A DNA stretch of 64,000 nucleotides from an uncultured Saccharospirillaceae bacterium. GTDB taxonomy: Bacteria; Pseudomonadota; Gammaproteobacteria; Pseudomonadales; Oceanobacteraceae. The stretch is taken from NCBI GenBank assembly GCA_947503895.1, contig CANNFT010000014.1, positions 1 through 64,000 of the forward strand. Direction: 5' to 3'. A program made the position numbers and the translations under genes. Of the stretch, positions 8,536 to 18,900 are shown in pieces (position 1 is the stretch's first letter; each line of letters begins with the position of its first letter). Under the pieces are notes generated by a model. It was not told where the DNA came from and did not search any database. It saw nothing but the letters and a program-made list of their open reading frames with translations.

Positions 8536-8712
8536 CTACTGTTTTTCTTTTGCGCTTTTCAGTAGCTCTGCTAATTCCTTGGCTTTAGTCGGGTCAGTTA
8601 GCGCGGCTTTTAGTCGTTCACGTGCGCTATTTGCGGCATCGTATTCTTTTTTGCAGCAAGCGTTATAGGCTTTGCCGCTACCGCAGGGGCACAATTCATT
8701 TTCTTCGGTCAT
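8536..8712 (-). CDS. small SEC-C motif protein
   Basis: A 58-residue protein beginning MTEENELCPCGSGKAY and continuing NACCKK: this is the CxCx8CC zinc-binding SEC-C motif known from the SecA tail and many small proteins. A charged helical tail rich in Lys and Ala follows. It starts three bases after the batD stop and is followed by the operon's terminator, so it is the last gene of the Bat operon. SEC-C modules bind zinc and often ribosomes or nucleic acid; what this one does with the Bat proteins is unknown. Confidence 0.85.
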   Translation of the reverse strand: MTEENELCPCGSGKAYNACCKKEYDAANSARERLKAALTDPTKAKELAELLKSAKEKQ

Positions 8713-8715
8713 GCA

Positions 8716-10392
8716 TTAGCTCGCTTTAGGGTAAAGTGGCATTAGGTTATTGGATGCAGGTTTTTCCACTATCTTCCAGTTTTTCACCAGTTGCCATAAA
8801 TTCTCCCCCTGCCACGCTGTGTTACCAAGGGTTGAGTAGAGTGAGTAGTCTAACTCATTAATCGCCTGCTTGAGTGCAGGCTCGGATGCGTTAGCAGCAA
8901 GTGCCGACAAAGTCGTCAGTGATGGATTTTGACGAACAGCCCATGAGAGCAAAGCTGTTCGTGCGGCCGTAGGGTTATTTTCACGGCAGGCTTTTTTAAG
9001 CTCTCCAAGCTTGCCTTCACTTCCATTTGGTGACAGGTGACGGTGTCCCAATGCTTGGTTTGCAGCGAGTGCTGAAGGTTTTTTGATGAATAAGTACAGT
9101 GTGATCAACCACAAGGCGGTCATCATTAGTGTGAGCCAAGGCCACATTCCGGAAGTGCTTTCTTCATGCTGAGTTGAAACCAAATTTGCCGAATCTTGAT
9201 GGTTTTCAGGCTGACTTTGTGTGGTGGCTTGAGGTGCCGCCGGTATTGCTGGGGGTTGTGTCGCTCCGCTACCAGATGCGCTAATTCGCTGAACAGGAAT
9301 CACGGCGTATTCTAGTTTTTGTGTGTCAGTATTCCACCACGGTATTTTAATTTCAGGCAGCGTGAACGTCCCTGCACGTGTCGGCACAATAGCGATGTTT
9401 TGCTGGCGGCTGCCGGTAATTCCGTCATCGGCCATTGCATCATTCGTCACGGCTTGGTCGGGGTAGTACTTTAAACCATCGACTTCTTGAATCGGAATGG
9501 CGGGAAGCTGCGCACTGCTTAAGCCCTCAGCACGAATGCTCAATTGAAGTGTGGCTGGCTCACCCGCTTGCAGGTCTTGCGGGTTTCCGCTCCAGCGATA
9601 ATCTGCTGTAAGGTTTTTTGCTGGTAGCCACGTTGCTTGTGGATAGGATGCTGGCTGAGGCAGGACCGTGAGCCGAATGGGGGGATGCGAAACACTAATC
9701 GGGCGCCCTGGTCTCCAGGGTCCATTGCTTATTTCACCCGTATATCGTGGGCCAGGAATCACGAGCTCGCCACTTGTTTGTGGAAATATCGCCACATTAC
9801 GTTCGTAGACTTCGTAACGACGACCATTTAGATTTGTGGGGTAATGTTTAATTTCCCCGAGCGACTGAATCACCGCATCGGCGACCTTTACTTCGTTCAA
9901 CTGACTGTTGTCTAAACTCTTTGAGAAGTACAGTTTTTCGGTGTAAATGATTTGGCCTTGTACATAAGCCGTCTTTACATTGGTTTCGGTATGAAAAAAT
10001 ACCTCTTGATCTTTATTTTTGATGGCGTCAGCTGTTTTCGATACGTTAATTTGAATGGGCTTTGTTCGCTTGCCTTGAAATTCAAGCGACGGGATAACCA
10101 AATTGCCGATTCGTTTAGGAGACAGCATGAGCGTCCAAATTGTCCAGGAGGAACTTTGCCCATTGATAATCTGAAAGCTGTTTTTTCGATTTTTGCTCAG
10201 CACATTAAACTGTTGTTCAAGTGGCGAAAAATCCGGGCTGCCAGAGAGTAGGTTTGTGCTGTATTTAACACTCAGTGTTAAAGACTCCATTTCTCCAATG
10301 CGAGTTCGATCAACTTCTGCGGTCAGTGTATCCGCAAAAGCCGACCAAGGCAGGGTAATAAGCAATAAAAATAGAAGACGGCGAACTACCAT
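8716..10392 (-). CDS. batD: BatD family protein
   Basis: A 558-residue exported membrane protein: signal peptide (LLFLLLITLPWSAFA), then Ig-like BatD repeats (DRTRIGEMESLTLSVKY; a second at about 265-370 with GEPATLQLSIRAEGLS), a Pro/Gln-rich spacer, one transmembrane segment near 415-435 and a helical cytoplasmic tail. BatD proteins work with BatA/BatB VWA proteins and a MoxR ATPase at the inner membrane; the complex has been linked to stress and oxygen tolerance in some bacteria, but its client is unresolved. The start overlaps the batB/C stop (AGGAAG before ATG 10392), so translation is coupled. Confidence 0.92.
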   Translation of the reverse strand: MVVRRLLFLLLITLPWSAFADTLTAEVDRTRIGEMESLTLSVKYSTNLLSGSPDFSPLEQQFNVLSKNRKNSFQIINGQSSSWTIWTLMLSPKRIGNLVIPSLEFQGKRTKPIQINVSKTADAIKNKDQEVFFHTETNVKTAYVQGQIIYTEKLYFSKSLDNSQLNEVKVADAVIQSLGEIKHYPTNLNGRRYEVYERNVAIFPQTSGELVIPGPRYTGEISNGPWRPGRPISVSHPPIRLTVLPQPASYPQATWLPAKNLTADYRWSGNPQDLQAGEPATLQLSIRAEGLSSAQLPAIPIQEVDGLKYYPDQAVTNDAMADDGITGSRQQNIAIVPTRAGTFTLPEIKIPWWNTDTQKLEYAVIPVQRISASGSGATQPPAIPAAPQATTQSQPENHQDSANLVSTQHEESTSGMWPWLTLMMTALWLITLYLFIKKPSALAANQALGHRHLSPNGSEGKLGELKKACRENNPTAARTALLSWAVRQNPSLTTLSALAANASEPALKQAINELDYSLYSTLGNTAWQGENLWQLVKNWKIVEKPASNNLMPLYPKAS

Positions 10393-12347
10393 GGCTTCCT
10401 ATCCTCAGATGTTGATTGTTGATCTCGATTTTTGTACTGATATAAAAATTTATTTCTTAGTAGGCCGCCTGGGTCATCAGGCACCCTTTGAAGCCATTGC
10501 GTCATAGCTTGCGCTTGTTCCGAATTATCTTGCTGAGCTTCAGTCGGCTGCATAGTCTGGCGTTTGCCATTTTCTTTGGCTTCGTGACTTTCTTCATCAG
10601 ATTGGGCGCGCTCAGCAAGCTGTTCTTGGCTATCCATATCTTTTTGCTCACCTTCAGCATTTTTTTGCATCGCATCGCGCTCCTCAGAGGTCTCGCCTTT
10701 TGAGGCTTGCTGTTTTCCAAATTCATCTGGATCGTAAGAGTTTTCTCCGTCCTTCTGACCGCTTTGACTAGAGGCGTCCTCAGATTGATCCGAATTCTGT
10801 TGGCCACTTGCTTGCTGTTCTTGAGAACTTTGGTTCTCAGAACCTTGTTGCTCGCCATTTTGCTGTTGGCTGTTTTGTGAGTTACTGCCTTGCTGTTGAT
10901 TGTCTTCGTTGTTTTGCTCTTGGTTATCAGACTGATCGTTTTGATCACCGTCTTGCTGTTGGTTATTTTGCTCTTTCGCTTGTTTTAAGTATTCCACAAG
11001 GCTTTTGTTTTTAGAGGCTTTATCGTGCAGCGGGTCTTTTTCTAACGCTTTTTCATATGACTCAATCGCCTCATCATATTTATTCAGCTTTGCGAGTGCA
11101 TTTCCTCGATTGTAGTGGCTGTCGGCGTCGTCAAATTGAGACCAGATTTTGGCTGCATTTTCATAATTTTCTGCTTTAAATGCGCTGGTGGCCTGCCATT
11201 GCTTGTCGCGAAATATTTTCTCTGCCTCAGTGGGTGATTCCTCTAACTTCGCCCTTGCACGCTGGTCTGCATTTCGAAATAAATCTTTCCATTCGAAGGC
11301 CGCAGCAGGCGGCGAGATGGAAGCAGTGGCTAATCCAATAGCAAGAGGAATAGACAATAAGCCTTTCCTAAATCCAAATAAGGCGAGAGGAAGGCACAGT
11401 AGCGCCAACCAGTAACCAGAGTCATGCCACTGATCAAACTCAATATTATCTTCTGTTTTTTCGAATTGATTTAGATTGGAGTGAGACTTAATTAAATACC
11501 GAATGTCTTGGTCGTTATTCGCAAGCTTGGTAATAGGTGCACCCGCTTCGCGTGCCAATGTCTGTAACTCGCTCCATTCGAGTTGAGGCATGATGACATT
11601 GCCCTGTTGGTCTTTAAAGAAACGACCATCGGGGCGCACAATGGGGGCGCCTTCTTCCGTGCCGACAGCGAGAATTGACAGCTCGATTGCGTGTTTATGC
11701 AATATTTCAACACTCGGCTGGATGTCCATAGCCTCAACACCATCTGTTACGAGCAGCAATTGTCGTGGCTGGCTGCCGGACTGTTCAAATAACTCAGCGG
11801 CTTCTTCAACAAGCCGGACTAAATTACTGCCGGCTGCTGGCATGATGTAAGGATCAAGCGCGGGTAACATCGACTTTATGGTGTTGGTGTCCCGTGTTAG
11901 TGGGGCTGCTGTATGGGCGTCGCCTGAGTAGGCAATCAAGCCAATCGCTTGGTCTTTGTAATGGTCTAATACATCCGTGATTTTGTATTTGGCCCGCTGT
12001 AATCTTGAAGGGGCAATATCTTGGGCGCTCATTGACAAGGACAGATCTAAAGCAATGACCAATCCAGCGCGACTATTAAACGTGGGAGCATTTTGTTTTT
12101 CCCATGTTGGTCCGGTCATCGCAAGAATACCAATGAACGCTCCTAAAAATAGCGGTCCTGCTTTAAATGCTTGGTGGATGGGCTTAGCATCATTTCCGCT
12201 TATGACGTGTGCTTGTAACTTAGGGTGAATGAGTTTTTGCCACTGACCCGCAAGCGTTTGCTTTTTAAAGGTTAAGAAGCTGGCGAAGAATAATGGAATT
12301 AAGGCCAGTAGCCATTCAGGCCGTAATAAATGGAATTCACTCATCAT
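10386..12347 (-). CDS. BatB/BatC fusion: VWA domain, TPR and Gln-rich tail
   Basis: A 653-residue protein. Two N-terminal membrane helices flank a von Willebrand A domain (about 85-280) with the MIDAS motif DLSLSMS; a third helix lies near 315-345. A BatC-type part follows with tetratricopeptide repeats (HYNRGNALAKLNKYDEAIES), then about 170 residues of Gln/Asn/Ser/Asp-rich low complexity, and the conserved end WLQRVPDDPGGLLRNKFLYQY. BatB and BatC are separate genes in some bacteria, fused here as in many gammaproteobacteria. ATG 12347 overlaps the batA stop (ATGA). The tail is probably a flexible periplasmic or cytoplasmic linker. Confidence 0.92.
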   Translation of the reverse strand: MMSEFHLLRPEWLLALIPLFFASFLTFKKQTLAGQWQKLIHPKLQAHVISGNDAKPIHQAFKAGPLFLGAFIGILAMTGPTWEKQNAPTFNSRAGLVIALDLSLSMSAQDIAPSRLQRAKYKITDVLDHYKDQAIGLIAYSGDAHTAAPLTRDTNTIKSMLPALDPYIMPAAGSNLVRLVEEAAELFEQSGSQPRQLLLVTDGVEAMDIQPSVEILHKHAIELSILAVGTEEGAPIVRPDGRFFKDQQGNVIMPQLEWSELQTLAREAGAPITKLANNDQDIRYLIKSHSNLNQFEKTEDNIEFDQWHDSGYWLALLCLPLALFGFRKGLLSIPLAIGLATASISPPAAAFEWKDLFRNADQRARAKLEESPTEAEKIFRDKQWQATSAFKAENYENAAKIWSQFDDADSHYNRGNALAKLNKYDEAIESYEKALEKDPLHDKASKNKSLVEYLKQAKEQNNQQQDGDQNDQSDNQEQNNEDNQQQGSNSQNSQQQNGEQQGSENQSSQEQQASGQQNSDQSEDASSQSGQKDGENSYDPDEFGKQQASKGETSEERDAMQKNAEGEQKDMDSQEQLAERAQSDEESHEAKENGKRQTMQPTEAQQDNSEQAQAMTQWLQRVPDDPGGLLRNKFLYQYKNRDQQSTSEDRKPW

Positions 12348-13384
12348 GCGCCTCGACTGTTTGACTTGTCAGTACTTTGACTGAATAGGTTTTGTAATAG
12401 ATGGGCTTGAATACTTGGCTGCTTGATGGCCACTAATAGGGTCAGTAATAAGAACGCGAACCCCAGTGGATATGGATAAAGCGCCTTCTCCGGACGCACT
12501 TTTTGTTCCTCAATTTCAATGGCTTCTAATTGATCGAGTTCGGCATAGATATTGGCAAGGTCGGCAAGATTGCGCGCGCGATAGTATTGACCACCAGTTG
12601 AATGGGAAATAGCCGTGAGCGTTTTCTCATCCAAGTCTCGACTAGGGTTTACACGTTGTGGACCGAAAAACCCTTGAACGATCATCTCGTCAGCGCCAAT
12701 ACCGACAGTGTATATTTTAACGCCGGCTTGTGCTGCGAGTTTTGCGGCTTGCAGCGGTTCAATTTCGCCTGCGGTGTTTTGTCCGTCGGTGAGAAGTATC
12801 ACCACGCGATTGGATTCCGGCAAATTTTGTAATCGTTTAACCGCTAAACCAATGGCGTCTCCGATGGCCGTGCGACCGCCGGCTAAACCGACTACCGCTT
12901 CATCTAACAGTTTTTTCAGTGTGCCTAAATCAAAGGTGAGCGGTGTCTGAATGTAGGCTTGCTCACCAAATAGAATTAATCCGAGTCGATCACCTTGGCG
13001 CTCGCTCACGAAGTCGGCGACTACATTTTTTACGGCCTGTAATCGATTGACCATTCTTCGGTTCATTTCCATGTCTTCTTCAAGCATACTTTTGGAAATA
13101 TCGACGGCTAGCATCATATTTCGATCACTGCTCGTAATGGACTCAAGTTCCCCAACATAAATAGGTCTTGAGGCCGACAGCACCAGTGCACACCAAGCCA
13201 CTGCTGCCAAAGCCAGTAATATTTTTCGGCTAGGCACGGTTTTTTGCTCACGTTCTTCAGCAAGTATCATCAAGCTGGGTGCGAAAACTTTGCTCTCCTG
13301 TCGTTTGATCACAGGTGCAAATCGATAAACTAGATAGGGTAGGGGCAGGGCCAGCAACACCAGTGGCCATTGAAGCGTTAACAT
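12344..13384 (-). CDS. batA: BatA-type VWA membrane protein
   Basis: A 346-residue aerotolerance-operon protein with two N-terminal transmembrane helices, a VWA domain (about 85-285) with the metal site DISKSMLEED and TDGQNTAG, and a C-terminal helix (YPLGFAFLLLTLLVA). I use ATG 13384, because AAGGAAG is five bases upstream and the product then starts MLTLQWPLVL, as in homologues; an ATG 18 bases earlier is in frame. It overlaps the DUF4381 stop (ATGTTAA) and the batB/C start. It probably pairs with BatB under MoxR control. Confidence 0.92.
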   Translation of the reverse strand: MLTLQWPLVLLALPLPYLVYRFAPVIKRQESKVFAPSLMILAEEREQKTVPSRKILLALAAVAWCALVLSASRPIYVGELESITSSDRNMMLAVDISKSMLEEDMEMNRRMVNRLQAVKNVVADFVSERQGDRLGLILFGEQAYIQTPLTFDLGTLKKLLDEAVVGLAGGRTAIGDAIGLAVKRLQNLPESNRVVILLTDGQNTAGEIEPLQAAKLAAQAGVKIYTVGIGADEMIVQGFFGPQRVNPSRDLDEKTLTAISHSTGGQYYRARNLADLANIYAELDQLEAIEIEEQKVRPEKALYPYPLGFAFLLLTLLVAIKQPSIQAHLLQNLFSQSTDKSNSRGA

Positions 13385-13839
13385 CTGTGCTTCCTTATCC
13401 ATTTTTCTGCAATACGTTTAATGTGGAACGCATCCAGCTGAGCATCTGGCACATCAGGTGCGGTGGCGAAGCCTTTAATCGCGGGCAAAAACAAGGGCTG
13501 CTTAACTTTGCTGTCCAAAAAAGCTAACCACTTTTCTCCACTGAGCGGCGCAGCTTGCTGGCCAAATCGTTGAATGGCAACGGTCTTCAGTAATCGATTA
13601 ATTTGGTAGTAACAGGTTTGAGAATTCTGAAGCGTAACGCGATTCAGTTGTTTGAGCGCTGAGCGTTTCCAACGATTTCGTTTCACCCACCAATGTATGC
13701 ACATGCCGATCGCAATAATGAGTCCCAGTACAAGCCACCAACCAATCGCCGGAGGCCACCAAGATACAGGGTCGGGTAGCTGGATATCATTCAAGAGGTC
13801 CATGGGGTTTGCAGGATTTTGTACCGGATTATTCATCAT
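13378..13839 (-). CDS. DUF4381 membrane protein of the Bat operon
   Basis: A 153-residue protein with one transmembrane helix near 30-50 (IGWWLVLGLIIAIGM) after LPDPVSWWPPA, then a basic cytoplasmic domain with AAPLSGEKWLAFLD. The LPDPVSWWP motif and position between a DUF58 gene and batA identify the DUF4381 family. It overlaps both neighbours by a few bases, so it is a constitutive member of the operon. Probably a membrane adaptor; no enzymatic residues are seen. Confidence 0.88.
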   Translation of the reverse strand: MMNNPVQNPANPMDLLNDIQLPDPVSWWPPAIGWWLVLGLIIAIGMCIHWWVKRNRWKRSALKQLNRVTLQNSQTCYYQINRLLKTVAIQRFGQQAAPLSGEKWLAFLDSKVKQPLFLPAIKGFATAPDVPDAQLDAFHIKRIAEKWIRKHRC

Positions 13840-14780
13840 GCTCCCCTTTGTTCTAATGCCACTTTAAGTGCAGCGAGCGGTATCTCAGCAGCCGATAGTT
13901 GCCAATGGTTTATGCTCAGCTGTTTAAACGTTTTGGCGATTGTGTCATGCCAAACGGATACAGCTTCTTGATAAGATTTTTGAGCGGTTGCACTTTGTGT
14001 GTCTATCCAGCCCTCTGTGATTCCGTCCGAAACACCGTATAAACCGGGAGGCGGGGATTCTAATTCCAGCGGGTCGAGAATCTGTAGTGCGACAATATGA
14101 TTGTGACGTCGAATGGTATACAGCGCTTCTTTGTCTGCCTCCGTTAAATCGTAGAAATCGCTCAACAAAAACAGTGTGGTGCCAGGTTTCATCGTTCGCT
14201 GTAAATGTACCAGAGCGTCACTCAGTGAGTTTTGAGGTGCTGTGTGATCTTTTAGTTTTTGATTGTATTGGTTAATGCATCTTAAAATTTGCAATACATG
14301 TTGACTGCGTTGTTTGGGTCGAAAATCTGTTTCTTCGTGGTCACCTAACACCAGTGCGCCGACGCGGTCACCGTGGCCGATAGCTGCCCAAGCGATTAAC
14401 GCAGAACACTGTGCAGCGAGCACAGATTTAAAGCTTCGGCGTGATCCAAAAAACATTGGGCTGCGTTGGTCACACATGATAAAAATAGGGCGCTCACGCT
14501 CTTCTTTGTAAATTCGAGTGTGAGGCTTTTGTGTGCGGGCCGTTACACGCCAATCAATGGTTCGAATATCATCGCCGCCTTGGTACAACCTCAATTGGTC
14601 GAGGTCCAAACCGCGACCTTTTTGCTTGCTAAGGTGCGATCCGGACATAACCCCATGGATTTGCGGAGAGCGCGCTAAGCGAACTTGATTGGCGAGCAAT
14701 CGCAGTTGCGTTAGCTGTCGCTCATCGGTAAAGGCGCCTGCTGGAAAAAAAGCATCTAAATAATCTTTTGATTGCGTCAT
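13836..14780 (-). CDS. DUF58 domain protein
   Basis: A 314-residue soluble protein with the DUF58 core: GRGLDLDQLRLYQGGDDIR then TIDWRVTARTQKPHTRIY, followed by a degenerate VWA-like fold (IFIMCDQRSPMFFGS and TLFLLSDFYDLT). DUF58 proteins are encoded directly after MoxR ATPases in nearly all Bat loci and probably link the ATPase to the VWA membrane proteins. The gene begins 16 bases after moxR and its stop overlaps the DUF4381 start. Confidence 0.92.
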   Translation of the reverse strand: MTQSKDYLDAFFPAGAFTDERQLTQLRLLANQVRLARSPQIHGVMSGSHLSKQKGRGLDLDQLRLYQGGDDIRTIDWRVTARTQKPHTRIYKEERERPIFIMCDQRSPMFFGSRRSFKSVLAAQCSALIAWAAIGHGDRVGALVLGDHEETDFRPKQRSQHVLQILRCINQYNQKLKDHTAPQNSLSDALVHLQRTMKPGTTLFLLSDFYDLTEADKEALYTIRRHNHIVALQILDPLELESPPPGLYGVSDGITEGWIDTQSATAQKSYQEAVSVWHDTIAKTFKQLSINHWQLSAAEIPLAALKVALEQRGA

Positions 14781-14796
14781 GATCGTAGGGTCCGCC

Positions 14797-15759
14797 TTAT
14801 GGCACCGGCACTCGCAAGATTAATTCATTGATGATTCTGTCAGCGTTCATTCCAGAGGCTTCAGCATCGAAGCTCACTAAAATACGGTGTCTTAGCACAG
14901 GGTGAATGACGGCTTGTACATCATCGGGGCTGACATAATCTCTTCCGGCTAGCCATGCATGTGCTCGGGCGCAACGATCCAGAGCGATTGTCCCACGTGG
15001 ACTTGCGCCGTATTCCAACCAAGACGATAAGTCATCGCCGTAACCTTGCGGTTGCCGTGTGGCCATGATGAGCTCGACAATGTATTCCTCAACGCGATCA
15101 GATAAATGCAGCGCGAGTATCTCTTGTCGTGAATCAAAAATGGTTTGTGCGGTCACACGATTGACGATTTGATGAGCATCGGGTTCCTGTGCTTCACCTC
15201 GGGCTAATCGCAAAATGGCTCGCTCCGATTGCGCATCCGGATAATCAATACGAACGTGCATTAAAAATCGATCGAGTTGTGCTTCGGGAAGTGGATATGT
15301 CCCTTCTTGTTCGATAGGGTTTTGAGTGGCCATGACTAAAAATAATTCATCGAGTGGGTAGGTGGTTCCCGCCACACTGACTTGTCTTTCGGCCATTGCT
15401 TCCAATAATGCGGACTGAACTTTGGCCGGAGCCCGATTTATTTCATCTGCGAGCACCAGGTTGTTGAAAATTGGTCCTCTTTGGAATACAAATTGTCCAT
15501 TCTCGGCGCGATAAATTTCAGAACCCGTAATATCGGCAGGAAGCAGGTCTGGAGTAAATTGAATTCGTTGGAATTCGCCTTCCAAATGATTTGCCAGAGT
15601 ATTGATCGCTTTGGTTTTTGCAAGACCCGGTGCACCTTCTACTAATAGGTGCCCATCAGCCAATAGTGCGAGCAATAAGGATTCTACTAGGTTTGGCTGC
15701 CCAATTATTTTTTCTTGAAGTGTGTTTTGAAGGGCCAAAATCAGATCACGATTACCCAT
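14797..15759 (-). CDS. MoxR family AAA+ ATPase
   Basis: A 320-residue AAA+ chaperone-like ATPase. Walker A is GAPGLAKT (about 39-46), Walker B is LVLADEINRAP (about 102-112), sensor 1 is MATQNPIEQEGTYPLPEAQ and the arginine finger region DRFLMHVRIDYP follows. First gene of the minus-strand Bat operon; its promoter lies in the 195 bases shared with the divergent gdhB gene. MoxR ATPases remodel or load metal-dependent VWA partners, here BatA and BatB/C. Confidence 0.95.
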   Translation of the reverse strand: MGNRDLILALQNTLQEKIIGQPNLVESLLLALLADGHLLVEGAPGLAKTKAINTLANHLEGEFQRIQFTPDLLPADITGSEIYRAENGQFVFQRGPIFNNLVLADEINRAPAKVQSALLEAMAERQVSVAGTTYPLDELFLVMATQNPIEQEGTYPLPEAQLDRFLMHVRIDYPDAQSERAILRLARGEAQEPDAHQIVNRVTAQTIFDSRQEILALHLSDRVEEYIVELIMATRQPQGYGDDLSSWLEYGASPRGTIALDRCARAHAWLAGRDYVSPDDVQAVIHPVLRHRILVSFDAEASGMNADRIINELILRVPVP

Positions 15760-15954
15760 ATAGCCATTTCCAAGTTTTTGATTTAGTTAACATTTTAAGA
15801 GGGTTGTGGTTGTCGTCAACCCTAAGAACCTCAATATACCAAGGAGTTCAACAATGAGGCCGGACTGAACAAATTCAAGTAAGCAAAATACAATAACAAC
15901 CCGCTTTTCTACTACTCTTTATTAATAACTAGGCTACCCCCGGAATTTCAGCCA

Positions 15955-18900
15955 ATGAATCACGGACACAAGCAGTTACACCCACAAGTCAATGAATTAA
16001 TCGAGCGCCTGCAGGCCTGCATGCCAAAGGATCAGATAGGTTCGATTACACGCTTCACCCAAATGTACTATGCAACAGCACCCGCAGAGGAGCTGGCAGT
16101 ACGCAAGGTGGAGGATCTATACGGCGCCACGCTAGCCTGTTGGAGTTTTATTCAAAAGAGCCCTGATCAGCATAAAGTTCGCGTGTTCAATCCGGACTAC
16201 GAAGAACATGGCTGGCAATCTACTCATACCATCATAGAAGTTTTACACCCAGATGTTCCTTTTTTAGTCGATTCAATTCGCATGGAACTGAATAAGCGCG
16301 ATATGTCTATCCACTTTATCAACAACGCCGTTATGCCAACGGTGCGTACTGAGTCTGGGGAATTAGATGTTGAACAGAGCTTCATGTCTGAAGGTGTGGG
16401 CAAAAACGAATCCGTTATCTACATAGAAGTCGACCGCCATACCGACGAAAAGGTATTAAAAGAGTTAAAGGCGAGTCTCATCAACACACTGAATGAAATT
16501 CGCTTAATTGTTCAGGACTATTTTGACTTTAAAGAACGCATAGAAGAGTGCTCGGGCTGGCTGAAAACCAGCGAAGGGCCTTTCAGTGAAAATGACATCA
16601 CGGAAGCTACCCAATTCTTAGAGTGGATGTCCAATGATGCCTTCACGTTCCTTGGTTGCGAAGACTTTACGATTGCTAACGAAGGTGGCAAACACTCGGT
16701 GTCACGAGAAATGGACTCTGTTCGGGGCATCTTTAGAGAGCGTCAGCATGGGCCAAACAAGGGCATTGTCGAGGATTACCCTGAATCTCAACAGATCATG
16801 GTGCTAGCGCCTCAGCTAATTTCATTTAACAAATCGTCTGAGCGATCCAGCATCCACCGCCCCGCATATCCGGACTATGTCACGGTCAAACGGGTGGACA
16901 AGGATGGCAACGTTTTGGGTGGTCGTCGATTCTTAGGTCTGTTCACGTCGAAAGTTTATTCCGAAAGCCCATTTAATATTCCCATCGTCCGCAATAAAAC
17001 CAAATCTGTGTTAAAGCGCTCAGCTTTGGACCCATCAGGGCACAAGGGCAAAGAACTCAGCCATATTCTTGAAGTTTATCCACGCGACGAATTATTCCAT
17101 ACGGATATTGACCAGTTGTTCGAGACAGCCATGGGGGTGTTGAATATTCAAGAGCGCCGCCGTACTCGGGTCTTTATTCGTCGAGACCAGCTAAACAAGT
17201 TTTTGAGCTGCCTAGTGTATGTACCGAGGGATCTCTACAACACTGAGCTGCGAATCAAGATGCAAAACATCTTGGTCGATGTGTTTGCGCCGTTAGATGT
17301 TGAGTTTACAACGTTCTTCTCGGAGTCCGTTTTGGCGAGAACGCAGTTTTCGCTCCGTTTGGATCCTAATAAAGCCGTTGAATTCGACCTGGCAGAGATT
17401 GAGAAGTCCATTCAGTTGGTGGCGCGCTCTTGGCAAGACGACTTGATGCTGGCGCTGGTGGATGGTTTTGGTGAAGAAAAAGGCAATCAGTACTTCCAGC
17501 AATACCGGAGCGCTTTCCAGTCGGGTTACCGTGATGAGTTTAGCCCTCGCACAGCCGTGGTGGATATTCAGCACATGGCGAGCATCACACCGGACGATAA
17601 TGTATCAATGACGCTGTATCGGAACGTTGCCGATAAAGGGAATCACTTCAAATTTAAACTATACAACGCAGACCATTTATTACCCCTGTCAGATGTTATT
17701 CCGATATTGGAAAATCTTGGCTTGCGCGTTATTGGTGAGCACCCATATGACGTGACACGTACCGATGGCAAGCAGTTTTGGATACACGATTTTTCGTTAA
17801 TTTATACCTTCTCCGATACCATTGATTTGCATGAAAGCAAGCAACAGTTTCAAGATGCCTTTCGTGCCATATGGTACGGCAAAGCAGAAAACGACAGCTT
17901 TAACCGATTATTGCTCGGGGCAAAAATTGGTTGGCGAGAAGTCGCGTTGTTACGAGCCTATGCTCGGTACATGAAGCAGATTCGCTTCCCGATTAGTGAG
18001 ACGTTTATTGCGGATACGCTGTGTAAATACCCGAGCTTAACGTCATTCATCGTCAATTACTTCCGAGCACGTTTTGATTTGAGTCGAGCCAAAAAGGCCG
18101 ACTCTCGTCATAAATTGATCGAAAAACTGGATAGGCAGTTTACGGATCATCTCGATCAGGTCGAAAGTATCAACGAAGACAGCATTTACCGTCGTTACCA
18201 TGAACTAATGGGCGCGACCCTAAGAACGAACTTCTTCCAGCACGATAAAAATAAGGAGCTGAAGCGATATTTCTCGTTTAAGTTAAGTCCTAAGAATTTG
18301 TCGAATATCCCTAAACCTAAGCCCATGTTTGAGATCTTCGTATACTCACCGCGGGTTGAAGGTGTTCACTTGCGAGGTGGTCCGGTCGCTCGTGGTGGCT
18401 TGCGTTGGTCAGATCGCCGTGAAGACTTCAGAACGGAAGTGCTTGGCCTTGTGAAAGCCCAGCAAGTTAAAAACTCGGTGATCGTACCGGTCGGAGCTAA
18501 GGGCGGCTTTGTCGCCAAACACTTGCCAGAAAATGACCGTGAAGCATTTATGGCAGAAGGAATCGAATGCTATAAGACATTCATCTCGGGTTTGTTAGAT
18601 GTTACAGACAATTTGGTGGATGGCGCGGTGGTCCCACCAAAAGAAGTGATTCGACACGACAGTGATGACCCTTATCTGGTCGTGGCTGCGGACAAGGGCA
18701 CGGCGACGTTCTCTGATATTTCTAACGGCATTGCTGAAGAACGAGGCTTTTGGCTAGGCGATGCTTTCGCCTCTGGCGGGAGCGTTGGTTATGACCATAA
18801 AAAAATGGGCATTACCGCGAGAGGAGCATGGGTATCCGTACAACGACACTTCAGAGAGCGCGGAATCAACGTACAAAATGAAGCGTTTTCCGTCATTGCA

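Noticed and set aside
10502..10948. 148-codon minus-strand frame inside batB/C
   Set aside because: It is an out-of-frame reading of the Gln/Asn-rich repetitive region; Lys/Asn/Thr richness follows from the repeated codons.
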